Origin: Kitasatospora sp. NBC_01287 | GTDB taxonomy: Bacteria; Actinomycetota; Actinomycetes; Streptomycetales; Streptomycetaceae | NCBI RefSeq assembly: GCF_026340565.1 | Contig: NZ_JAPEPB010000001.1 | Location: 7,352,001-7,416,000 of the forward strand | Direction of reading: 5' to 3' | DNA: 64,000 nt | In this document: positions 25,465 to 33,493 of the stretch, one piece after another | How the letters are laid out: every line of letters starts with the position of its first letter | Numbering within the stretch: the first letter of the stretch is position 1 | Translations under genes and position numbers: made by a program | Notes under the pieces: generated by a model | The model's database searches: none | What the model saw: only the letters and a program-made list of their open reading frames with translations | What the model was told of the DNA's origin: nothing

Positions 25465-28058
25465 TGCTCCTTCCCCCGTCGCCCGGGCAGCAGGCCTCGC
25501 CACCCGCCGTCGCGCGCGCCGGGCGGCGGCGGGGCAGCGCCGCCGCCACCGGTCCTCGGTTGCCGGGTGCCGTATCCCAGTGCCCACAGGGCCCTGTCCA
25601 GCCGCTGGAGTTCCCGTTCGGAGTACCGCACCAGCTCCGCCCGCAGCGGCGCGGTGTCCGTCCGATCGGCGATGTGCTGGTAGAGCTGCGTCGCCAGGTG
25701 CGGCGAGCGATGCCACAACTCCTGGGCCAGGCGGTCCAGCTGAGCGGCCGGCCACCGTGCCAGCACCGGCAGGACCTCCTCGGTCAGCGCCGAGGGCAGG
25801 GGTCCGGAGCCGGCCGCCGTGGCCAGTGCCTCGCCCAGCCGCCGCGGGTCGGGTTCACCGTGCAGCAGGCCGGTCAGCGTGGTGGCGGCAGCGATCCAGT
25901 GCAGGTCGGGCAGCGCGGCGAGGGCGGCCAGGGCACCACGCGGTACGGCTGGGGTGAGCCAGCGGCGATCACCTGTCTGCAGCCGCCTGGCCAGGGCGCG
26001 CACCAGGGCGGCTTCGGTGCGCACCTGCCGCGCCAGGATCCGCTCCAGCACCCGCCACCGCCCTGGGTCGGGCCGGTCGCCGAGCAGGGCGTCGACCACG
26101 GCGGCCGGGATCTCGTCGGGCAGCAGGGCCAGCCGCTGCTCCAGCGCCCGGGCGTAGCGGTCCGTCCAGTCCTCGTCGAGCGGATCCGGGTGCGCCAGAC
26201 GGCGCCCCAGTGCGGCGAGCGGTGCGCCGGCCCGGCGCCGGTCGGCGACGAGCCGGATCAGGTCGAGGTCGGCCGAGAGGCCGGCCTCGTCGCCGTGTGG
26301 CGCGGCCGCTCGGACCGGGCCGTCCAGCTGCGCCAACTGCACGGCCAGCAGCTGGCCTTGCGAGCTGACGGCGACCTCCCAGAACATCGGCCACAGGCTC
26401 TGGAGCACCGCCGGACGCCGGTTGGCCGCCGCAAGCGCGAGGATCTGCCGCCACCGTTGGCCGCCCCCTGTCCTCGCGAAGTCCTCGGCGTCGCCGGGGG
26501 ACGGGTCGCCCGCGCCCGGCAGCGCGCTGAGGTAGGCGGCGTAGCGCAGCCAGCCGGTGCTCTGCCGCAGCGGCAGGTGCTGGGCCTGCACGAGGAGGCG
26601 GCTGAGCGCGTCCGGGTCGAAGGGGCCGTGGTCGAGGGCGGTCCGGGCCCAGGCGCGGCCGACCTCGGGGTGCTCCACCAGGCTGCGGTCGGCACTCGTC
26701 GCCTCGGCGCCGAAGGCCCGCTGGGCCCGCCAGGCGAGCGCGCCGCGCCAGGCGTCGTGCCGCTCGCCCGGCGCGCCGTTCGCGGTGCTGTCCAGCAGGG
26801 CGTCCAGCAGCCCGGTGAAGGCGGGCGAGCCGGGCCCGCGCAGCGTGCGCATCAGGGTGAGGCAAGCCAGCGCCCGGTCATGGTCCGCCGTGGTGGCGGC
26901 CTCGGCGAGGACATCGGCGGCCACCCATCGCGGGAGCTCCTCCCGCCAGTGCCGGCCCAGCAGTTCGGCGGCGCGGCCGTCCTCGCCGCCGGTGGTCGCG
27001 GGGGCAGCCCCGGGGGTGGCGGCTCGGCAGAGGAAGCGCAGCAGGACGCTCGCCCGGCCGGGGTCGAGCACGGCAGGGCGGGGCAGGGCGAGTGCTCGGC
27101 CGACATCCTCGACGCGACCGCCGCCCGCCCTCACCTCGGCGACGACGGAATCGAGCAGGTCCACCTCGCGCAGCGCGCGGAACGCGCCGGCGCTGTCGCG
27201 CCACCTGAGCGGTTCCCGGGCTGCCAGGAGGTGGCGTACCAGGTCGGTGGTGGAGAAGCCCTTGTGGCGCAGGCGGCGTAGCTCGCCCAGGTACTGGCCC
27301 GCGCCCGCCTCCGCGAGGGACGCCGGGACGGCCTCGCCGTAGCGGACCTCGGTCTGGGCGGAGCGGGCCGACTCGGCGAAGCTGAGGGTGAGCTGGTGCT
27401 CCGCCGCACCGCTCCAGGTGGCCGCGCTCAGCCAGCGCCGACAGCCGTAGGGCAGCAGCGCCGCGATGGCGTCCACCAGCCGCACGCGCTCATCGGGCGG
27501 GGGAAGCGGCCGGCCGGCCGGGGTGACGACGACCAGGTGGCCGCCGAGCAGCAGGGCAGCGACGGTTGCCGCCCAGTCGAAGCCCAGGTCGGTGACCGCC
27601 GTGGCGAGCGCCTCGGCGGAGGCGGGGACCAGAGGCAGCGAGAGCGGGGTGTTCTGCTGGTGCCGCGGCCAGGGCACGGCGTCGGCCGCGTCGCCCAGCG
27701 TGCTCCAGGTGAGACCGGCACCGCTGGCCTGGGCCCAGTCCAGGAGCAGCAGCCGGGAGGTGATGATCGGCGCGCCCGTCCCGTCGAGGCTGCCGTCCCA
27801 GTCGTGCTCCACCATGGCGCAGGCGGCCGACGCCTCCCCGTCCACCCCGCTGAGGAAGACCCGCCAGGGCAGTTCGCCGGGGCCCGCGTGTTGGCGCACG
27901 GACGGTGTACCGGTCTGCGCGCCCCACAGCCAGCGTCCGGCGCGTTCCGAGGGCAGGCTGCCGCCCAGCACCTCGTATCCCATGGCCTCCCCGGGACGCT
28001 TGCCGAGCACGGCCCAGTGCGTGATGAAGGGTTCGGTCGCTCGCCGCACGGCCGTCAC
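25461..28058 (-). CDS. GTPase-associated protein 1 (GAP1)-like protein
   Basis: 865 residues; GTG start at 28058 overlaps the GTPase stop (GTGA). The N terminus (VTAVRRATEPFITHWAVLG...) and the large, mostly helical remainder, together with its place right after a P-loop GTPase, match the GAP1-N/GAP1-M/GAP1-C architecture of actinobacterial GTPase-associated conflict systems. There is no Walker motif, signal peptide or membrane segment. The C-terminal tail is Gly/Pro/Arg-rich. Assigned by context plus overall pattern. Its biochemical role (regulator or effector adaptor of the GTPase) is not established. Confidence 0.7.
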   Translation of the reverse strand: MTAVRRATEPFITHWAVLGKRPGEAMGYEVLGGSLPSERAGRWLWGAQTGTPSVRQHAGPGELPWRVFLSGVDGEASAACAMVEHDWDGSLDGTGAPIITSRLLLLDWAQASGAGLTWSTLGDAADAVPWPRHQQNTPLSLPLVPASAEALATAVTDLGFDWAATVAALLLGGHLVVVTPAGRPLPPPDERVRLVDAIAALLPYGCRRWLSAATWSGAAEHQLTLSFAESARSAQTEVRYGEAVPASLAEAGAGQYLGELRRLRHKGFSTTDLVRHLLAAREPLRWRDSAGAFRALREVDLLDSVVAEVRAGGGRVEDVGRALALPRPAVLDPGRASVLLRFLCRAATPGAAPATTGGEDGRAAELLGRHWREELPRWVAADVLAEAATTADHDRALACLTLMRTLRGPGSPAFTGLLDALLDSTANGAPGERHDAWRGALAWRAQRAFGAEATSADRSLVEHPEVGRAWARTALDHGPFDPDALSRLLVQAQHLPLRQSTGWLRYAAYLSALPGAGDPSPGDAEDFARTGGGQRWRQILALAAANRRPAVLQSLWPMFWEVAVSSQGQLLAVQLAQLDGPVRAAAPHGDEAGLSADLDLIRLVADRRRAGAPLAALGRRLAHPDPLDEDWTDRYARALEQRLALLPDEIPAAVVDALLGDRPDPGRWRVLERILARQVRTEAALVRALARRLQTGDRRWLTPAVPRGALAALAALPDLHWIAAATTLTGLLHGEPDPRRLGEALATAAGSGPLPSALTEEVLPVLARWPAAQLDRLAQELWHRSPHLATQLYQHIADRTDTAPLRAELVRYSERELQRLDRALWALGYGTRQPRTGGGGAAPPPPGARDGGWRGLLPGRRGKEQ

Positions 28059-29203
28059 CGCCGTCGGTTCCAGCGGCGCCCGCCGCTGATCCTGCGCTCC
28101 AGCTCGACCAGCGGCTCCAGCACGTTGATCGGCTGCGGTTCGGTGGAGATCCGCGGCTGTCCGTCGACCAGCTCGATCTGGGCGTAGTTCCGGTAGTCGA
28201 AGATCTGCGCCTCGTTGAGGCGGAAGCCGATGGCCGAGGAGGCGTAGTAGCTGATCCGGTCGGGGTGGAAGTAGCCGTTCAGCGCGTCGCGCACGAGTCT
28301 GGTCGTGGAGCCGCGGAAGGTGTCGCAGAGCCAGTCGAAATAGCCGGCGCTCAGGTGCTCGGGGACCCGGGGCAGCCGCGCCCCGATGCCGTCCTGCGTC
28401 ACCCAGCCGGCCTCCACCGAGGGCCGGAAGAGTTCCGGGTCGTCGAACTTGGCCACGCAGACGGCGACATGGTGGGGCAGCCGGTTGCGCAGCAGGCCGC
28501 CCTGGTCTCGGACCCGCGAGTTGACCGCGGTGAGCGTGGCGTAGAAGAACTGCAGGCTCTGGGTGGCCCGTTCGCCGTCGAGCAGCGGGTCGAAGAGGTA
28601 GACCAGGCCTCGGGCGGCCGCGAGTTGGTCCACGATGGCGGGGTGCTGGGGGTGATCGGGCCGGAAGGACTCGCCGCTGACGTCGTGGACGTCGAGCACG
28701 AAGCCCACCTCCCGGGGCCCACCGATCAGCCGCGGCTCCTCTCCCTGGAACGACCACGTCATCCGCTCCACGCCCACCGACGGCCCGGGGAACCCGCGTT
28801 CCAGGGCGAGCAGGTCGACACCGCGGGACAGGAAGGCGTTCGCCTCGGTGCTCATGCCGCTGATGATCCAGTTGCCGCGGCCGTGGCGGGCGTGCTGTAT
28901 GGCGGCGATCGGCACCGACGACAGGAAGGTGGTCTTGCCCGAGCGCGGCGCCCCCCACAGGCCGATCCGCACCAGGGAGTCCGCGCCGCCGGCCCGGGGC
29001 GACCGCGGGATGGGGACCGGCCCCAGATTCCCGTCCATCGACTGTGACCCCCCGAGGCCGTAGGACCCGCCGGCGTTCGCTCCCAGCGGTAACGACCCCG
29101 CGGGGCCGCCGGGCCGGGGACCGTCCCAGGAAGGCCCGTCGGCGCCGTCCCCGGCGCTCTTCTCCTTGTCCGGGTCGGACGGGAACGGCTGGCTGGACGA
29201 CAT
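28055..29203 (-). CDS. P-loop GTPase of the conflict-type operon
   Basis: 382 residues. A disordered Pro/Gly-rich front (1-75) is followed by RIGLWGAPRSGKTTFLSS (Walker A GAPRSGKT), a switch-like EVGFVLDVHDVSGESF and VAVCVAKFDDPELF in the place of the NKxD specificity motif. These fit the small GTPases that sit beside GAP1 proteins. Nucleotide preference is not certain because the NKxD motif is replaced by AKFDD. ATG start at 29203, 27 bases after the vWA-like gene; it overlaps GAP1 by 4 bases. Confidence 0.8.
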   Translation of the reverse strand: MSSSQPFPSDPDKEKSAGDGADGPSWDGPRPGGPAGSLPLGANAGGSYGLGGSQSMDGNLGPVPIPRSPRAGGADSLVRIGLWGAPRSGKTTFLSSVPIAAIQHARHGRGNWIISGMSTEANAFLSRGVDLLALERGFPGPSVGVERMTWSFQGEEPRLIGGPREVGFVLDVHDVSGESFRPDHPQHPAIVDQLAAARGLVYLFDPLLDGERATQSLQFFYATLTAVNSRVRDQGGLLRNRLPHHVAVCVAKFDDPELFRPSVEAGWVTQDGIGARLPRVPEHLSAGYFDWLCDTFRGSTTRLVRDALNGYFHPDRISYYASSAIGFRLNEAQIFDYRNYAQIELVDGQPRISTEPQPINVLEPLVELERRISGGRRWNRRR

Positions 29204-29230
29204 CGGCTGCCTCCTTGGCAGGGCTACGGA

Positions 29231-31021
29231 TCAGAGAAGCGGGTGGGCCAGCGCGAGTGCGCAAGGCGCGCCTTCGACCTGCCACACGGGCAGCAGCCGG
29301 CGGACGGCCGAGGCTGGAGAGTACCGCTGGTCGAGGACGCCGTCGGCACCCAACTCCGCCCAGGCATTCGCGCCGTACTGCTGCAGCAGCCGGCCCACCC
29401 GGTCCGTCACCGGGTCGTGCGGGGGACCGTCCCGCCGTACCAGCACCTCGACGCCGGAGCCGCGCAGCGCCGTCAGTTCGCGGCGCCAGTCGACGCCGAG
29501 CGGGCATGCCGGGACGCGCCCGTATGTCGCCGGCTCAGCCGGCGGCCGACGACCGAGGACCAGAACGCGGCGCTCGGCCGGCGGCGCGACGGCGGTCGAG
29601 GCCGCCAGCAGTCTCAACGCCCCGAGCGCGTCCTCCAGGGCGGACACGGTGTCCTGGTGACGCTGGAGCGGCTGCCACCCGGCGAGCGCGACCAGCGCGG
29701 CGGCGGGCGTCCCGAGGGCTACGGTGCGCAGCAGGGTGCGCTGCGGCGTGTAGGGGCTCTCGCGCACGCCGTGGTCGTAGTAGCCCACCGCGGCGACGGC
29801 CGTGTCCTGCCGTTCCCCGGCCATCAGCGCGAGCACCTCGCGGGCGAATCCGAGCCGCTCGGCGACCTCCTCCGGCGAGGCTCCGTAGGAGAGTTCGACG
29901 GCGAGCAGGAGATCGAGGCGAGGAGGCCGGCGCAGCCGGGAGGGCAGGCTGTCGATCAGCCCGGCGACATCGGCGGGGCCGGACGGCTCAGCTGCCGATC
30001 CGTCCGGCAGCAGTACCTCGACCTCGCCGGGTCCGCGCAGCACGAAGGTCAGTTCGACGGGTCGCAGCGCGGGCAGCCGCACGCGGTACGTCGCCACGGC
30101 GTGGCCCCCTGACGGGGTGTCGCGTCCGGCAAGGATCGGCAGTGAGACCACGGCGTCGTCGTCCAGGCCGCCATGCACCGTGACGGCCATCGAGGCGGTC
30201 TGCTCGGGCCGCAGTCGCGCGCCGGCCCGGAAGAGCAGCCTGGTCTGCGGCCGCACCGCGCCGCTGTCCTCGACGGCTGCCAGCAGCAGCTCGTGGTCAC
30301 GGCGCAGCGGAGCGGCCCGCAGCAGTCGGCGCACGCCGGTGGTGCCACCGGGTGCCGGCCCGATCTCCGCGTCGGGCATCCGCAGGGAGCGCAGCACGGC
30401 AGCGGCGCGGGTCGGCAGCAGCCAGTCCGGACGCTCCGACAGCAGGACGATCCGCGGGCCGGGTTCTGGCGGGAGCAGGTTGGCCAGCAGGCGGCGGACG
30501 CCGTCGTCGAGGGCGGTGCGGTCGACGGCCGGCAGCTCGCCGATGCCACCGGCCAGCTGGAAGGCGCGGGTGGCGGGGTCAGCGGCGAACCCGGGGACGA
30601 GCAGGTCCCAGGGCGCACCGCCGGCGTCCTGGGCCTGGGGGATGCCGTCGCGGTCCGTGGTCGCCTTGATCAGGCCAACCCGTTCGGCGGTCAGTTCGAC
30701 GAACCAGAGCGCCGCGCCGGGCTGCCCGACCAGCTCCGCCAGCAGGTGTTCCCAGCTTGTCCCACCGCAGGGCGCCGCCTGCGCGGGTTCACCGTCGGAC
30801 GACGCGGGGCCGGGGCGCGTCAGGGCAGCGAGGGCGCGGGCATCCCACCGGTCGAGTGCCGTGCGCAGCGCCTGATGGTCGCGCCGCAGCTGCTCTTCGG
30901 TCGGCCCGCCGAGGAAGTGATCGCCGTCGAGCCGCCAGGCGCAGACCGGGCACTCGCCGCCCTCCTCGGGGATCCGACAAACCGGGCAGCCCCGCTCGAA
31001 GCCGCCTGAGCCCCCGCTCAA
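29231..31021 (-). CDS. Zinc-ribbon / vWA-like protein, first gene of the operon
   Basis: About 596 residues if the TTG at 31021 is used (GGGGGA 8 bases upstream); the frame is open back to 31126. The N terminus has paired cysteines CPVCRIPEEGGECPVC, a zinc ribbon. The C-terminal 200 residues (RLDLLLAVELSYGASPEEVA, AVAAVGYYDHGV, RVLVLGRRPP) follow the strand-helix order of a von Willebrand A domain. The MIDAS DxSxS is replaced by ELSYG, so metal binding is probably lost. It heads the reverse operon leading to the GTPase. A target-recognition or scaffolding role is inferred. Confidence 0.65.
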   Translation of the reverse strand: MSGGSGGFERGCPVCRIPEEGGECPVCAWRLDGDHFLGGPTEEQLRRDHQALRTALDRWDARALAALTRPGPASSDGEPAQAAPCGGTSWEHLLAELVGQPGAALWFVELTAERVGLIKATTDRDGIPQAQDAGGAPWDLLVPGFAADPATRAFQLAGGIGELPAVDRTALDDGVRRLLANLLPPEPGPRIVLLSERPDWLLPTRAAAVLRSLRMPDAEIGPAPGGTTGVRRLLRAAPLRRDHELLLAAVEDSGAVRPQTRLLFRAGARLRPEQTASMAVTVHGGLDDDAVVSLPILAGRDTPSGGHAVATYRVRLPALRPVELTFVLRGPGEVEVLLPDGSAAEPSGPADVAGLIDSLPSRLRRPPRLDLLLAVELSYGASPEEVAERLGFAREVLALMAGERQDTAVAAVGYYDHGVRESPYTPQRTLLRTVALGTPAAALVALAGWQPLQRHQDTVSALEDALGALRLLAASTAVAPPAERRVLVLGRRPPAEPATYGRVPACPLGVDWRRELTALRGSGVEVLVRRDGPPHDPVTDRVGRLLQQYGANAWAELGADGVLDQRYSPASAVRRLLPVWQVEGAPCALALAHPLL

Positions 31022-31390
31022 CGCTCGTCCCCCAACTCGACAGATGCGACTCTCAGGAAACCCGGCCGAGAACTGCCGCTTCCTCCGACCGGCTCCCCAT
31101 GTTGGCACAACGTGGCCGCATGGCAAGACTGTTCAAGTAATTGGGGTGTCCTTGACCGAGGTGACCCCCGCGCTGTGGGCACGCATCGACCACGAGACCC
31201 CGCGCACCCGGGTGCGCAAGGCCGGGGGACACCGTCCTGCGGCGGCGGGCCGCAGGCGGGCGGCGCCGCGGACGAGCCGGCCCGGTCGCGGGCCGGGAAC
31301 GCCCGGCTGGTGAAGGCGGAGAAGGAGTCGCAGCGGGAGCTGGAGCCGGAGCTGAAGCTGGAGCGGGAGCGGGAGCGGGAGATCCTGAGG

Positions 31391-31933
31391 ATGCCTCAGC
31401 CGAGGTCCCGGGCGGCCCGTAGGCCCGTCAACTCGCCTTCACTGAAGGCGATGCTCCTCACCAGGCAGGCGCGCGGCCACGCCAAGCTGGGCGAGCGGGA
31501 GGCGTGCCTGCGGGCGTTGGGGGCGGCCGCCGAGTTCGCTGCGACGGGCCCGTCGGAGGAGGACCCGGGCTGGCTGTACTGGATCAACAGCGGGGAGATC
31601 GCGGGTCAGGCCGGCAGCTGCCACCTCGACCTGGGTGAGCCACGAGACGCCGCGGTGAAGTTCGAAGCGGCTGATGCGTCCCTGAACCCGGCGGACCGCC
31701 GCACTCGCGCCCTGTTCGAGGCTCGAGCGGCTTCGGCCCACCTGCGGAGCGGCGAGCGCGAGGCGGGATTCGCGGCCGTCGAGAGCGTGTTGGAGCTTGC
31801 GGTTGGTGTGCAGTCACCCCGCCTGCACGAGCACCTCGGCCGTACGGCCGACGACCTGCGCTCCTTCGGCGGTGGGGCGAACGCGAACGCGCTGATCGAG
31901 CGCGCTGACCTCCTCCTGGCTCAAGGGAGCTGA
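31391..31933 (+). pseudogene. XRE/TPR transcriptional regulator lacking its DNA-binding end
   Basis: From about residue 20 the product reads MLLTRQARGHAKLGEREACL, GWLYWINSGEIAGQAGSCHL and ASLNPADRRTRALFEARAAS. This is the C-terminal TPR half that Streptomyces helix-turn-helix regulators share. The N-terminal HTH is absent: upstream the frame is a low-complexity Glu/Arg run (31315-31385) preceded by sequence without regulator similarity. Residues are otherwise intact to the stop, 2 bases before the HAD gene. Probably a truncated relic, though a short TPR protein could still be made. Confidence 0.6.
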
Positions 31934-31935
31934 CC

Positions 31936-32649
31936 ATGCCCGGTGGAGCGCTCGTCCTCTGGGACGTCGACCGCACCCTTCTCTACGTCGGCGAGACCGA
32001 CCGGCGGGTCTACCGCGAGGCGTTCGAGCGGGTCGTCGGCCGCCCCGTCGAGCGGCTGCCCGCCCGGGGCACCGGGGTGACGATGCCGTTGGCCGTGCGG
32101 CAACTGCTGCGCGAGAACGGCGTGCCCGAGCCGGAGGTCGAAGCTCTCGCCGAGCGTGTCATTCGGCTGCTGCCGGAGCTGCTGGCCGCCCGCGGGGTGG
32201 AGATGCGCGAGGGGGGTCGGCTCATGGGCGGGGCGGTCGCGGCTCTGCAGGCAGTGCGCCGGACCGCCGGGTTGATCCCGACGGTGCTGACGGGGAACCT
32301 GCGGGCCAACGCCGAGATCAAGCTCCAGGCGTTCGCGCTGAGCTCCTACCTGGACAGCTCGATCGGTGGCTTCTCCTCTGACGATTCTCACCGGCCGGCG
32401 CTCGTCGCCGTGGCCCAGCGCCGTGCGGGGCTGAAGCACCGGACGGCGTTCACCCGTGCCAATACGGTGATCATCGGCGATTCCCTGGAGGACATCCGCA
32501 CCGGACTTCAGGGCGGCGCGCGCGTGATCGGCGTCGCCTCCGGGACTGCTGATGCGCAGGACCTCGAAGACGCCGGGGCGGACGCGGTTCTGACGGACCT
32601 GACGGATGCCCAGGTTCTGCTCGCCACCATCGCACTGCTGGTCGACTGA
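31936..32649 (+). CDS. HAD-superfamily hydrolase
   Basis: 237 residues, ATG at 31936 directly after the truncated TPR regulator. Motif I is LWDVDRTLL (nucleophile Asp10, acid Asp12), motif II about TVLTGNLRANA, and motif III/IV VIIGDSLEDIRTGLQGG with Asp-Asp spacing for Mg2+. A helical cap lies between motifs I and II. Phosphoglycolate-phosphatase-like, substrate unknown. HAD genes commonly follow this type of TPR regulator in streptomycetes. Intact. Confidence 0.85.
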   Translation: MPGGALVLWDVDRTLLYVGETDRRVYREAFERVVGRPVERLPARGTGVTMPLAVRQLLRENGVPEPEVEALAERVIRLLPELLAARGVEMREGGRLMGGAVAALQAVRRTAGLIPTVLTGNLRANAEIKLQAFALSSYLDSSIGGFSSDDSHRPALVAVAQRRAGLKHRTAFTRANTVIIGDSLEDIRTGLQGGARVIGVASGTADAQDLEDAGADAVLTDLTDAQVLLATIALLVD

Positions 32650-32699
32650 AACCCGGAACTGCGGGCTCCAAGGTTCTGTCATCGCGAGGATTCCCCTGG

Positions 32700-33171
32700 A
32701 CGGACCGTTAGTTCCGTCGACCTCCTCGCCGCCGCCCACGACCTCGGCCCCACCAACTCCGAGCACACCCTGCGAGCCGAGAACGCCCGCAACACCATCA
32801 CCGACTGCGACGCCAAACTCGCCACCCACCGCGCCGCCCTCGAAGCAGGCGCCGACCCCGCGATCGTGACCGCCTGGATCACCCAGACCCAGGCCACCCG
32901 CGCCCGCGCCGAAGCCGAACTCCGCACCGCCTTCCAGGCCGGCGCAGGTCAGCTCACCCGCGACGACATCGCCGCCCTCGCCCGCGCCAACAGTGACCTC
33001 GTCACCGTCCTCACCCACGCCGAGCCCGCCGACCGGGCCGCGCTCTACCAGCAGCTCGGGCTGATCCTGACCTATGATTCCGGAAAGCAAAAAGTGCTGA
33101 TCGAGATTAATCTCGATCAGCACTTCTCCGGGACCCGTAGGCCCACGGTCGGTGTCCGAGGGGGGACTTGA
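32700..33171 (+). pseudogene. Serine-recombinase C-terminal remnant, right copy, ending in tRNA-Leu
   Basis: The open frame from about 32700 reads VDLLAAAHDLGPTNSEH, AIVTAWITQTQATRARAEAE, DRAALYQQLGLILTYDSGKQ and ends RRPTVGVRGGT at a TGA (33169-33171) inside the tRNA gene. The pattern is the coiled, zinc-ribbon-following C-terminal end of large serine integrases of streptomycetes. The catalytic N-terminal domain and the recombinase domain are missing; the frame starts abruptly after the HAD gene. A site-specific integrase whose gene overlaps its tRNA attachment site would leave this layout. Confidence 0.65.
33092..33125. repeat. 16-bp perfect inverted repeat in recombinase tail (right copy)
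   Basis: AAGTGCTGATCGAGAT, two bases, then its exact reverse complement. It is the counterpart of 12482-12517 with compensatory arm changes. Confidence 0.75.
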
Positions 33172-33237
33172 ACCCCCACGCCCGATAAAGGGCACTAGCA
33201 CCTCAAGCTAGCGCGTCTGCCATTCCGCCACCCGGAC
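33153..33237 (-). tRNA. tRNA-Leu (anticodon GAG)
   Basis: 85 bases with the long class II variable arm. Acceptor GTCCGGG pairs with the 3' CTCGGAC, and the anticodon loop is CTTGAGG, giving GAG (reads CUC/CUU). The T arm GGGGGTTCAAGTCCCCC is perfect. The discriminator is A; CCA is not encoded. Its 3' end is shared with the end of the recombinase remnant. Confidence 0.93.
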
Positions 33238-33493
33238 TAGGTGGTGTCCGCGTGACTGGTCGGTCGCGCTGACATGCATAACTGTAGCAAAGATCGGCTC
33301 AGGGGCCCAAAAGCCTGGGGGAGTGGGGGTGGCCGGGGGGTGGACGGGCGGGTTCGGAGAGGTTGTGGGGGGATTTCCTTGGGGCGGGGCGGGGACTGGG
33401 GGAGGATGGCGGGACCGTGCTCGAAGGTTCCCGGCGAGGTCGGGGGCGGCCCGGACGGGTGTGCCGGGCGGGGCCAGACGACGAGGAGTGGGT

